This document shows positions 8,628 through 17,140 of a DNA stretch of 64,000 bases, in pieces. The notes beneath the pieces were generated by a model. It was given only the letters and a program-made list of their open reading frames with translations. It was not told the origin of the DNA and ran no database searches. Location of the stretch: assembly GCA_937988775.1 (NCBI GenBank), contig CALKHP010000001.1, forward strand, positions 1 to 64,000, in the 5' to 3' direction. A program made the translations under genes and the position numbers. This stretch comes from an uncultured Alphaproteobacteria bacterium. Its GTDB lineage: Bacteria > Pseudomonadota > Alphaproteobacteria > Rhizobiales > Beijerinckiaceae. The number at the start of each line of letters is the position of its first letter. The first letter of the stretch is position 1.

Positions 8628-9661
8628 GGCCGGCGCTCCGTGACCAGCAGATCCTGGCTCGCGGCATGCAGATGCACGTTGTCGCCCTCGCCGGGCACGC
8701 CCTCGCCGGTGTTCTGGCGGATGACGCTGACGGCGCCTTGCGCGGTTTCGATCTCGAATAGCCAATGCGCGCCCTGGAACACGCGCGTCGCCACCCGGCC
8801 AGGGATCGCCGCCGGCGAGGCGGGGCCGAACGCGATCCGCTCCGGGCGCACCGACACGGTGACCGGCCCGCTGGCGGTGCCGGCGGGCGCCGCGAACGCG
8901 GCGCCGGCGACGCTGATGCGCTGGTCCGTGCATTCGCCGTCGAGCCGGTTGGTCTTGCCGAGAAAGCCGGCGACGAAGGCCGAGGCCGGGCTGGCATAAG
9001 CCTGTTCCGGCGCGGCGATCTGCTCGATGCGGCCCTGGTTCATCACCACGATACGGTCCGAGAGCGCCATCGCCTCGGACTGGTCATGGGTGACGAGAAT
9101 GGTCGTGGTGCCGGTCGTGCGCTGGATGGCGCGCAACTCGGCCTGCATGCCCTCGCGCAGTTTGGCGTCGAGGTTGGACAGCGGCTCGTCGAGCAGCAGC
9201 ACCGGCGGGCGGATCACCAGCGCGCGCGCCAATGCGACGCGCTGTTGCTGGCCGCCTGACATGCGGCGCGGATAGCGCTCGCCGAAACTGGCCAGCCCGA
9301 CCAGCGTCAGCGCCTCCGTGATGCGGCTGTCGCGCTCGGCCCGGCCGAGCCCGCGCATTTCGAGGCCGAAGCCGACATTCTCCGCCACCGTCATATGCGG
9401 GAACAGCGCATAGCTCTGGAAGACGATGCCGAGCCCGCGCTTGCTCGGCGGCTTGGCGAGCAGGTCGGCGCCATCGAGCGTGACGGCGCCGCTCGTCGGC
9501 TCGACGAAGCCGGCGATCATCTGCAGCGTCGTGGTCTTGCCGCAGCCCGACGGCCCGAGCAGCGAGACGAACTCGCCTTTCGCCACCGTCAGGTCGAGTT
9601 CGGAAACCGCCTGCTGGTTTCCGAACGCCTTGCTCAGCTTGTCGAGGACGAGATGCGCCAT
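8624..9661 (-). CDS. ABC transporter ATP-binding protein, PotA-type
   Basis: A 345-residue ATPase with all expected motifs: Walker A GPSGCGKT (residues 36-43), signature MSGGQQQR, Walker B LLLDEPLSNLD and switch histidine in VTHDQSEAM, followed by a C-terminal TOBE regulatory domain. The length matches PotA/FbpC-type importers. It drives uptake through the two permeases encoded downstream. It follows the binding-protein gene by 18 bases; no hairpin is visible in that gap, unlike several other transporters in this window. Confidence 0.9.
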   Translation of the reverse strand: MAHLVLDKLSKAFGNQQAVSELDLTVAKGEFVSLLGPSGCGKTTTLQMIAGFVEPTSGAVTLDGADLLAKPPSKRGLGIVFQSYALFPHMTVAENVGFGLEMRGLGRAERDSRITEALTLVGLASFGERYPRRMSGGQQQRVALARALVIRPPVLLLDEPLSNLDAKLREGMQAELRAIQRTTGTTTILVTHDQSEAMALSDRIVVMNQGRIEQIAAPEQAYASPASAFVAGFLGKTNRLDGECTDQRISVAGAAFAAPAGTASGPVTVSVRPERIAFGPASPAAIPGRVATRVFQGAHWLFEIETAQGAVSVIRQNTGEGVPGEGDNVHLHAASQDLLVTERRP

Positions 9662-9679
9662 GGTCGTGCTAGCGGCGCT

Positions 9680-10717
9680 TCAGCGCTCGATCTCGCGAAC
9701 CCAGCGCTTGTTCCACTCCTCGCGCTTGGCGTTGACCACGTCCCAGTCGATCGCCTTCAACTGCTTGACCTGGTCGCCATAGGGCACGCCGACCTGTTCG
9801 GCCGCGCTCAGCTTGACCGTCATGTTGGCCGGGCCGAGGCCGGCGCCCTTCGCCATGATCTTCTGGACTTCGGGCGTCAGCATGTACTGCACCAGCGCCT
9901 GCGCCTCGGCGCCGTTCTTCGCGCCGGCAACCGGGCACATCGCCACGCCGAGCGCGATGCCGCCTTCCTTCGGATAGACGAATTCGGCCGGGAAGCCGGT
10001 TTCGGCGAGCGCCTTGACGCGCCCCGAACCCCACACGCCGATGACGGCCTGCCCGCTCTGGAACAACTCGGTCATCTTGCCGGGCGAGGGCTCGTAGACC
10101 AGCACGTTCGGACCGATCTCGTCCTTGAACGCCTTGAAGCCGGGCTCGATATTGTTGACGCCGCCACCGGCAAGCTCGGCCTCGACGATCAGCGTATGCA
10201 GGCCATAGGTATTGTTGAGCGGCGGGATCACCAGCTTCTTCTTGTATTTCGGGTCCTTGAGATCGGCCCATGACGTCGGGGCCGGCCACTTATTCTCGTC
10301 GAAAGCCTTCTTCGAATAGACGATTCCGGTCGCGTTCAGGCCGATGCCGACCGCCTTGTTGGACGGGTACTTCATCACCGGATAGACATCCTTGTAGATG
10401 TCGGCCGGTTGAAGCGTGTCGCAGAAGCCGAGCGACACCGCCTGGTAGCTCGGGCCGTCATCGACGATGATGGCATCGATCTGCTGGTTGCCTTTCTGGG
10501 CCTGCAGCTTGGCGAGCGTGTCGGTCGAGTTGCCGGCGACATACTCGACCTTGACGTTATGCTTCGCCTCGAAAGCCGGCAGCACCTCCTTGCGCATGGT
10601 CTGTTCGAAGGACCCGCCATAGGAGCCGAGATACATGGTTTTCTGCTGCGCCATCGCGCTTGTGCTCAGCAAAACCGCTCCCAATACCGCGGTGGACGCC
10701 AGGATCGATGGTTTCAT
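9680..10717 (-). CDS. Periplasmic binding protein of polyamine/opine-type ABC importer (PotD-like)
   Basis: A 345-residue protein with a Sec signal peptide (MKPSILAS ... cleavage after SAMAQ) followed by a family-1 extracellular solute-binding domain; the motif YLGSYGGSFEQTMR near the mature N-terminus is typical of spermidine/putrescine-type binding proteins. It is the first gene of the minus-strand operon, with the ribosome site AAGGGAGAG in front of the ATG. It would capture the substrate in the periplasm for the PotABC-type complex. The downstream amine/opine oxidoreductase genes suggest an opine, betaine-like or amine substrate. Confidence 0.88.
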   Translation of the reverse strand: MKPSILASTAVLGAVLLSTSAMAQQKTMYLGSYGGSFEQTMRKEVLPAFEAKHNVKVEYVAGNSTDTLAKLQAQKGNQQIDAIIVDDGPSYQAVSLGFCDTLQPADIYKDVYPVMKYPSNKAVGIGLNATGIVYSKKAFDENKWPAPTSWADLKDPKYKKKLVIPPLNNTYGLHTLIVEAELAGGGVNNIEPGFKAFKDEIGPNVLVYEPSPGKMTELFQSGQAVIGVWGSGRVKALAETGFPAEFVYPKEGGIALGVAMCPVAGAKNGAEAQALVQYMLTPEVQKIMAKGAGLGPANMTVKLSAAEQVGVPYGDQVKQLKAIDWDVVNAKREEWNKRWVREIER

Positions 10718-10837
10718 GCGTTTGCTCTCCCTTATTCTCGGGGAAGCCTCGCATCTGACTGGAATTAGTCAAATTTTTTTTGGATCGCCTTGTATGCTGG
10801 AATGTTATGCTCGATCATGCCGGCCGGGGAGGGCGAG
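10718..10837. promoter_or_regulatory. Divergent promoter region with interrupted palindrome
   Basis: This 120-bp gap separates the divergent importer operon and LysR gene. It holds an interrupted palindrome TGACT (10756-10760), six bases, AGTCA (10767-10771), next to an A/T-rich run at 10771-10780. LysR-type regulators commonly bind such dyads between their own gene and a divergent target, so this is the likely operator. No sigma-70 boxes are called with confidence. Confidence 0.5.
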
Positions 10838-11752
10838 ATGACGATCAATCCGCGCCAGGTCGAAGCCTTTCGCGCCGTGATGCTGACCGGCCAGATCACC
10901 AGCGCGGCCGAGTTGCTCGGCATTACGCAGCCCGCCGTCAGCCGGCTGGTGCGCGATTTCGAAAGCGCCGTGCAACTCGCTCTGTTCGAGCGCCGCGGCA
11001 ATCGCGTGCGGCCGCTTGCCGCCGCCTTCACGCTGCTGAGCGAGGTCGAGCGCGCGTTTGTCGGGCTGGCGCAAATCGCCGACCATGCCGCCGCCATTCG
11101 GTCCGGCATGGTCGGCGAACTGCGCATCGCCGCCTTGCCGGCCATGGCGATGGGCGTGCTGCCGCGCTTTGCCGCCGCGTTCCTGCGCGCCAGGCCGCAG
11201 GCGCGCCTGACGGTTTCGGGCGTGCCGTCCCATCTCGTCATCGAGGCGGTGGCGGCGGGGCAGGCCGATATCGGCTATGCGATCGGTCCGCTTGAGCGTC
11301 TTGGCATCAAGTCGGAGCGCATCAGCGCGAGCGCCGTGGCCGTGCTGCCGGCGCGCCATCGCCTCGCCGCCCTGCCGGAACTCGATGCCGAGGCGCTGGC
11401 GGGAGAGCCGATGGTCGGCGTCGGTGCCGGCACCTTGTTCCGCTCGCGCATCGATGCGGCTTTCGGCGATGCCTATCGCAACATCGTCGCCGAAACGCCG
11501 CTGACCCAGATCGCCTGCGTCATGGTGTGCGAGGGGGCGGGCATCGCCATTGTCGATCCGTATTCGGCGCATGAATACCGTGATCGCGGCCTGGTGATCC
11601 GGCCGTTCAAGCCGATGATCGACCTGAGCTTCATGCAATTGAGCCATGGCCCGGCGGCGGGCTCGCCGCTCGCGCGGAGTTTCATCGACAGCTTCGCCCG
11701 CTACCGGCGCACCATCGATCCGGCGACGAACCCGCGCGAGTGGCCGATCTAA
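10838..11752 (+). CDS. LysR-family transcriptional regulator
   Basis: A 304-residue regulator with an N-terminal winged helix-turn-helix (INPRQVEAFRAVMLTGQITS ... ITQPAVSRLVRDFE) and a C-terminal substrate-binding-like effector domain. The ATG at 10838 is preferred over three upstream in-frame ATGs because the ribosome site GGGGAGGG (10826-10833) sits at the right distance. It is divergent from the PotD-type gene, so it probably controls the importer/oxidoreductase operon in response to the imported substrate or its product. It resembles regulators of opine catabolism in placement, but the effector is not known. Confidence 0.85.
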   Translation: MTINPRQVEAFRAVMLTGQITSAAELLGITQPAVSRLVRDFESAVQLALFERRGNRVRPLAAAFTLLSEVERAFVGLAQIADHAAAIRSGMVGELRIAALPAMAMGVLPRFAAAFLRARPQARLTVSGVPSHLVIEAVAAGQADIGYAIGPLERLGIKSERISASAVAVLPARHRLAALPELDAEALAGEPMVGVGAGTLFRSRIDAAFGDAYRNIVAETPLTQIACVMVCEGAGIAIVDPYSAHEYRDRGLVIRPFKPMIDLSFMQLSHGPAAGSPLARSFIDSFARYRRTIDPATNPREWPI

Positions 11753-11782
11753 GGTAGGCTCGTCTGTTGCGAACCCGCCACC

Positions 11783-13561
11783 TCAGGCCGCAGGGACGCG
11801 CTCCTGGCGCGCATAACGCCGCAAATGCAGGGTTCTGGTGTAAAATCCGTCATCCGGATTGCGGCCCGTGCTGACCACCGTGGCGCCGGCCAGTTCGTGG
11901 TCGAAAACCGAGATCAGGTCTTGCCGCTTGGCCGGGTCGAGCGCGCCGAGCGCATCGTCGAGAAACACCCATTTCGGCCCATGCAGCAGCACGCGGGCGA
12001 AGCCGAGCAACTGCTGTTGGTCGAGCGAAAGGAACTTGTCCCAGGTCGCATCCCGGTCGAGTTCGCCGATCATATCGCCGAGTCCGACCCGCTTCAGCGC
12101 CACGCCGATAGCCTCGTCCTTGAACGCGGCGATGTCGGCCGGGTAGACGATGGCGTTGCGCAGCGTGCCCGCCGGCAGGTAGGGCCGTTGCGGCAGGAAC
12201 ATCAGGTCGGCGCGCGGCGGCAGGCGGATCGTGCCGCTGCCCCATGGCCACAGCCCGGCGAGCGCCAGGAAGAACGTCGTCTTTCCGGCCGCGACCTCGC
12301 CGGCGACGAGCACGTGATCGCCGGGCTTGAGCGTGACATGGGCTTCCTCGAGCGTGGCACGCTCGACAAGCGAGCCCGGCAGGTAAGCCTCGACATGGTC
12401 GAGCACGATGTCTTCCGCCTCGTGCTCCGAGAACGCGATGCGGTCCTCGGTCGCGTGCAGCGTGTCGATGGCGCGCAGCGCCTCGCGCATCGATACGACG
12501 CGCAGCAGCGTCGCGCGCCAATCGGCGATGCTCGAGAAATTATCGACGAACCAGCGCAACGAGCTCTGCACCTGGTTGAAGGCGCCGACCGTGATCATCA
12601 GCGAGCCGAGCGACAGCTTGCCGCTGAAATAGCCGGGCGAGGCGATCACGAACGGCGCGATGATCGCCAGCCAGCCATGGCCGGAGGTGATCCAGGTCAG
12701 GCGCGCCAGCCCCCCGGCGATTTTGCGCGTGATCGATTGCGTCGCGTCGAATTTGACGTCGAGCGAGGCCCTTTCGTCGGATTCGCCCTGGTACAGCACG
12801 ATCGCCTCGGCGCGCTCGACGACGCGCACCAGCGCGACGCGAAATTCCGCTTCGCGCGCATAATGCTCGGCGTTGAGTGCGATCAGCGGCCGCCCGACCA
12901 GCCAGGCGAGCCACGAGCCGATGGCGGCATAGGCAATGGCGCACCACACCATATAGCCCGGAATGGTGAAGTCGCGGCCCGACCACGAGAACACCACCTC
13001 CGATGACAGCATCCATAACACGCTGACGAAGCTGACCAGCAGCAGAGAGGATTGCAGCAACCCGTTGCCGAGATTGACCGACAGTTCCGAGAGATGGCGC
13101 GCATCCTCGTGGATGCGCTGGTCCGGATTGACGCCGATCTCGCCGGCGAAGGCGAACAGATAGGCGCGCTTCGGCCGCAGCCACTCATCGAGCAGGTCGC
13201 GCGTCAGCCAGCCGCGCAGCCTGACCTTGCCGACTTCCGTCAGCCAGGTCTGCGCCACGACGAGCGCGAGCAGCGCCGAGACGATGATCAGGAAAACGCC
13301 GATCTGGTGCATGAACCCGGCGAGATCATGCTGCTGCAACGCGTCGTACAGCGCGCCTTGCCAGTCGTTCAGCCGCACCTGCCCGATGGCGATGGCGGTG
13401 ATGACCACCACGCTGCCGATCGGCAGGATGATCAGCGTCCAGCGTTGCGGCGCCACCATCAGCGCCCGCATCAGCGTGACGACCTGCGCAAAGACGCTGC
13501 TCTGGGCCATGTCGATCAGGCGGTTGGCGACAGGTTGCGGCAAATCGGCCGGCGCGCTCAT
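11783..13561 (-). CDS. SbmA/YddA-type membrane transporter with degenerate ABC ATPase domain
   Basis: A 592-residue protein of the SbmA/BacA-like ABC membrane family (N-terminal half with several membrane segments, including a LNDWQGALYDALQ stretch typical of the family) fused to a C-terminal nucleotide-binding domain. The Walker A (GEVAAGKTT) is intact. The signature reads LSLDQQQ instead of LSLGEQQ, the Walker B is FLDDALGALD with aspartate in place of the catalytic glutamate, and the switch histidine region reads STGRNPD, without histidine. Relatives take up peptides or very-long-chain acyl groups, some by proton gradient. ATG at 13561 has GAGGA upstream; an ATP-independent or slow mode is possible. 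It is divergent from the GH3 gene. Confidence 0.8.
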   Translation of the reverse strand: MSAPADLPQPVANRLIDMAQSSVFAQVVTLMRALMVAPQRWTLIILPIGSVVVITAIAIGQVRLNDWQGALYDALQQHDLAGFMHQIGVFLIIVSALLALVVAQTWLTEVGKVRLRGWLTRDLLDEWLRPKRAYLFAFAGEIGVNPDQRIHEDARHLSELSVNLGNGLLQSSLLLVSFVSVLWMLSSEVVFSWSGRDFTIPGYMVWCAIAYAAIGSWLAWLVGRPLIALNAEHYAREAEFRVALVRVVERAEAIVLYQGESDERASLDVKFDATQSITRKIAGGLARLTWITSGHGWLAIIAPFVIASPGYFSGKLSLGSLMITVGAFNQVQSSLRWFVDNFSSIADWRATLLRVVSMREALRAIDTLHATEDRIAFSEHEAEDIVLDHVEAYLPGSLVERATLEEAHVTLKPGDHVLVAGEVAAGKTTFFLALAGLWPWGSGTIRLPPRADLMFLPQRPYLPAGTLRNAIVYPADIAAFKDEAIGVALKRVGLGDMIGELDRDATWDKFLSLDQQQLLGFARVLLHGPKWVFLDDALGALDPAKRQDLISVFDHELAGATVVSTGRNPDDGFYTRTLHLRRYARQERVPAA

Positions 13562-13709
13562 GTTGCTCTTGTCCTCGGCCGGGCTTTGCCGACACATTCG
13601 GGTATCAGGGGAGCCAGACTAACGTGATCCCACGAAAATGCCCGCGCCGCCAATCGGTTCTGGACTCGAATTTTGCGCGCCGTCACGATTGGCCGGCACG
13701 GGCGGGGGC
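13562..13709. promoter_or_regulatory. Divergent intergenic region between SbmA-like and GH3 genes
   Basis: About 148 bp separate the two divergent genes. It must hold promoters for both, but I see no clear dyad or well-formed promoter boxes. In-frame ATGs upstream of the chosen GH3 start (for example 13638) would place part of this region in coding sequence, but lack family similarity. Confidence 0.3.
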
Positions 13710-15881
13710 ATGATGATGGCGCAACATGGCGGTGACAGCGAGATCGAGGGCCTGATCGCACGCATGACGCTGGCCGAGAAGGTCGGGCAACTGACCATGC
13801 TCAGCGGCGATCTCGTCAAGACTGGCCCCGTCACCACCACCGTCACCGCCGAGGCGATCACCTCCGGGCGTATCGGCAGCCTGCTCAATGTCTGGGGACC
13901 GGAGCGGGTGCGCGAGATCCAGCGCCTGGCGGTGGAGGAATCGCGCCTGAAGATTCCGCTCTTCTTCAGCCTCGACGTGCTGCACGGGCTGAACACGGTG
14001 TTTCCGGTGCCGTTCGGCGAGGGCTGCGCCTTCGATCCCGAACTCTGGGAGAAGACGGCACGCGTGGCGGCTGAGGAATGCGCGCGCGAGGGTATCGACC
14101 TGACTTTCGCGCCGATGATCGACGTGGCGCGCGACCCGCGTTGGGGCCGCATCGTCGAGGGGCCAGGCGAGGATGCGCTCGTCGCCGCGCGTGTCGCCCT
14201 CGCCAAGCTGCGCGGCTTTCAAGGCGCGAACCTGACCGATGCCGGCAGCATCGCCGCCACCGTCAAGCATCTCGCCGCCTATGGCGCCGTGCGCGCCGGG
14301 CGCGAATATACCTCGGTCGATATCTCGGAGCGCCTGCTGCACGAGGTTTACCTGCCGCCGTTCCGGGCCGCGGTCGAAGCCGGCATCGCCGCCATCATGC
14401 CGGCCTTCATCGACCTGAACGGCACGCCGATGACCGCCAATGCGCGTGTGCTCAACGATATCGTGCGCAGGCAATGGGGTTTTTCCGGCGTGATGGTCTC
14501 GGATTATGGCGCCGTCGCTGAGTTGATCGTGCATGGCGTCGCCCGCGACCTGACGGAAGCCGCCGCGCTGGCGCTGAATGCCGGCGTCGATATCGACATG
14601 ATGGGCAACGGCGCCTATGGCGACGGGCTGCCGCAGGCGCTCGAACGCGGCCTGGTGACGATCGAGACCATCGACGCTTCCGTGCGCCGCGTGCTCACCT
14701 TGAAAGCGAAGCTCGGCCTGTTCGCCGACCCGTACCGGCGCTGCGGCCCGGCCAGGGCTGCCGCGGAGACGCGCAAGGCGCGCCGCGCGCTCGCCCGCGA
14801 GGCCGCCTGCCGTTCCGTCGTGCTGCTGACCAACCGGGACGGCGCCCTGCCGCTGCGTGCTGGCGCCGACCGCATCGCCGTGATCGGGCCGCTTGCCGAC
14901 GGCAAGGGCGATGCGCCGCAAGCTCAGGACAAGCGCGCCATCGTCGTGCGCGACGGGCTCCACGCCGCGCTGCCCAAGGCGACACTTGCCTTCGCGCAAG
15001 GCTGTCTCGTCGAGCGCGGCAACCGCGCTGCTCTGACTGAGGCGCGCGCGCTCGCCCGCGATAGCGACACGGTTGTGCTCTGTCTTGGCGAGACCATGGG
15101 CATGAGCGGCGAGGCGAGCAGCCGCACCCATCCCGGCCTCACCGAGGCGCAATGCGCGCTCGCGCGCGCCGTGCTGGCGCAGGGCAAGCCGGTCATCGTG
15201 CTGCTGTTTTCCGGCCGCCCGCTGGTCCTGCCCGATTGGCTGGTGGCCAAGGCCGGCGCCATCCTCGCCGTGTGGTTCCCGGGCGATGCCGCCGGCGAGG
15301 CGATCGGCGACGTGCTGAGCGGGCACGTCAATCCGGGCGGCCGGCTCACCATGTCATGGCCGGTCGATGTCGGGCAGATCCCGGTATTCTTCGCCGAGCG
15401 CCCGACCGGGCGGCCGCCGTTGCCGGAAGAGCATTATTCCAGTAAATATCTCGACATGCCGAACGAACCGCGCTTCGCCTTCGGGCACGGCCTGTCCTAT
15501 AGCCGGTTCACGCTCGATGGCTTGCGCCTCGACCGCGCCGCGATCGGGGCCGGCGACACGGTCGAGATCGCAGTCGATGTCACCAATCATGGGCCGTGCG
15601 CGGGCGAGGAGATGGTGTTCCTGTTTGTCCGCGACCTGATCTCCAGCATCACGCGGCCGGCGCTGGAATTAAAGGATTTCGGCAAGATCGCGCTGGCAGC
15701 CGGCGCGCGCGGCACGCTCCGCTTCCGGCTCGGCACGGACGATCTGCGTTTCCTCGGACCCGACCTGCGGCCGATGCTGGAGGCGGGAGCGTTCGATATT
15801 CTCGTCGGCCAGAGCGCCCGTGCCGAAGGCCTGCTGCAAGCGCGGTTCGACCTCGTCGTTGCCGCGGGGAAGGTCGCATGA
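13710..15881 (+). CDS. Glycoside hydrolase family 3 beta-glucosidase
   Basis: A protein of about 723 residues with the GH3 layout: TIM-barrel domain, alpha/beta sandwich and C-terminal fibronectin-III-like domain. The nucleophile aspartate lies in GVMVSDYGAV, and the substrate-binding motif appears as FFSLDVLHGLNTVFPVP; both resemble BglX. No signal peptide is seen from the chosen start (ATG 13710, in a run of three ATGs), so it should be cytoplasmic, unlike periplasmic BglX. It would remove glucose from the non-reducing end of beta-glucooligosaccharides. It overlaps the GH144 gene by 4 bases; a GH3/GH144 pair is known to break beta-1,2-glucan to sophorooligosaccharides and glucose, the most likely pathway here. 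Confidence 0.9.
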   Translation: MMMAQHGGDSEIEGLIARMTLAEKVGQLTMLSGDLVKTGPVTTTVTAEAITSGRIGSLLNVWGPERVREIQRLAVEESRLKIPLFFSLDVLHGLNTVFPVPFGEGCAFDPELWEKTARVAAEECAREGIDLTFAPMIDVARDPRWGRIVEGPGEDALVAARVALAKLRGFQGANLTDAGSIAATVKHLAAYGAVRAGREYTSVDISERLLHEVYLPPFRAAVEAGIAAIMPAFIDLNGTPMTANARVLNDIVRRQWGFSGVMVSDYGAVAELIVHGVARDLTEAAALALNAGVDIDMMGNGAYGDGLPQALERGLVTIETIDASVRRVLTLKAKLGLFADPYRRCGPARAAAETRKARRALAREAACRSVVLLTNRDGALPLRAGADRIAVIGPLADGKGDAPQAQDKRAIVVRDGLHAALPKATLAFAQGCLVERGNRAALTEARALARDSDTVVLCLGETMGMSGEASSRTHPGLTEAQCALARAVLAQGKPVIVLLFSGRPLVLPDWLVAKAGAILAVWFPGDAAGEAIGDVLSGHVNPGGRLTMSWPVDVGQIPVFFAERPTGRPPLPEEHYSSKYLDMPNEPRFAFGHGLSYSRFTLDGLRLDRAAIGAGDTVEIAVDVTNHGPCAGEEMVFLFVRDLISSITRPALELKDFGKIALAAGARGTLRFRLGTDDLRFLGPDLRPMLEAGAFDILVGQSARAEGLLQARFDLVVAAGKVA

Positions 15882-17140
15882 GCAAGCCAGGCCAGAAGAC
15901 AATCCCGGCCGCCGACGAAGCTTTGCTGGAAGAGGTCCAGCGCCGCACGTTTCGCTACTTCTGGGATTTCGCCCATCCGGTCAGCGGCCTCGCCCGCGAC
16001 CGCTACGACCCGTCCAAGCCCGACAGCCTCGATATCGTCGTCACCGGCGGTTCGGGTTTTGGTGTGATGGCGATCATCGTTGCCGTCGAGCACCGCTGGA
16101 TCACGCGCGACGAGGCGCTCGAGCGCCTGCTCAGGATGACCGGCTTCCTGCTCGCCGCCGACAGCTTTCATGGCGTGCTACCGCATATGCTGCATGGCGC
16201 CACCGGCAAGACCTTCCATTTCGGCCGCAAGGATGATGGCGGCGATCTTGTCGAGACGGCCTTCCTGCTCGTCGGCCTGTTATGCGCGCGGCAGTATTTT
16301 GCCGGCGACGAAGCCCCGGAGCGCGAATTGCGCGCCCGCATTACCCAGCTCTGGGAAGAGACCGAGTGGGACTGGCATACGCATGGGTGGGGCAACGTCC
16401 TCACCTGGCACTGGAGCCCCAATCACGGCTGGGCGATGAATTTCGAGCTTCGCGGCTGGAACGAATGCCTGATCGCCTATGTGCTCGCCGCCTCCTCGCC
16501 GCGCTATCCCGTCAGCCCGCAGGTTTATCACAATGGCTGGGCCGAGGGTCGCGATTTCCGCAATGGGCGCAGCTATTATGGGCTCGACCTGCCGCTTGGG
16601 CCTGATTTCGGCGGGCCGCTATTCTTCGCGCATTACTCATTCCTTGGCCTCGATCCGCGCGGCCTGAAGGATCGCTACGCCGATTACTGGCAGCAGAATG
16701 TGCAGCATGTCGCCATCAACCGCGCGCATTGCCTGGCGAACCCGAACGGCTTTAAGGGTTATGGCGAGGCCGCCTGGGGTCTGACCGCCTGCGACGGCCC
16801 GGACGGCTATGGCGCCTTCGCGCCCGATCGCGATGCCGGCGTGATCGCGCCGACCGCCGCCTTGTCCTCGATCGCCTATGCGCCCGAAGCCGCGCTTGCC
16901 GCGCTGAAGCATTTCCATGGCGCGCTCGGTGGCAGGCTGTGGCGCGATTACGGCTTCGTCGATGCGTTTTGCGAGGCGCGCGACTGGGTCGCCGACACGC
17001 ATCTCGCCATCGATCAAGGCCCGATCGTCGTCATGATCGAGAATTACCGCACCGGCCTGCTATGGCGCCTGTTCATGAGTTGCCCGGAAATCCGCCAGGG
17101 ACTGGTTCGGCTCGGCTTTGAAAGCCCGCATCTCCGGTGA
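15878..17140 (+). CDS. GH144-type glucanase (endo-beta-1,2-glucanase family, glycoamylase-like)
   Basis: A 420-residue (alpha/alpha)6-barrel protein of the COG5368/PF10091 family. Strongly conserved segments include FRYFWDFAHPVSGL near the N-terminus, the NHGWAMNFELRGWNECLIAY block, and YYGLDLPLGPDFGGPLFFAHYSFLGLDPR. Characterised GH144 members hydrolyse linear beta-1,2-glucan. Start ATG 15878 overlaps the GH3 stop (ATGA). No signal peptide is present, pointing to intracellular turnover of beta-1,2-glucan or its fragments, such as osmoregulated periplasmic glucan precursors, rather than scavenging of external polymer. Other activities within this family remain possible because many members are uncharacterised. 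Confidence 0.85.
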   Translation: MSKPGQKTIPAADEALLEEVQRRTFRYFWDFAHPVSGLARDRYDPSKPDSLDIVVTGGSGFGVMAIIVAVEHRWITRDEALERLLRMTGFLLAADSFHGVLPHMLHGATGKTFHFGRKDDGGDLVETAFLLVGLLCARQYFAGDEAPERELRARITQLWEETEWDWHTHGWGNVLTWHWSPNHGWAMNFELRGWNECLIAYVLAASSPRYPVSPQVYHNGWAEGRDFRNGRSYYGLDLPLGPDFGGPLFFAHYSFLGLDPRGLKDRYADYWQQNVQHVAINRAHCLANPNGFKGYGEAAWGLTACDGPDGYGAFAPDRDAGVIAPTAALSSIAYAPEAALAALKHFHGALGGRLWRDYGFVDAFCEARDWVADTHLAIDQGPIVVMIENYRTGLLWRLFMSCPEIRQGLVRLGFESPHLR

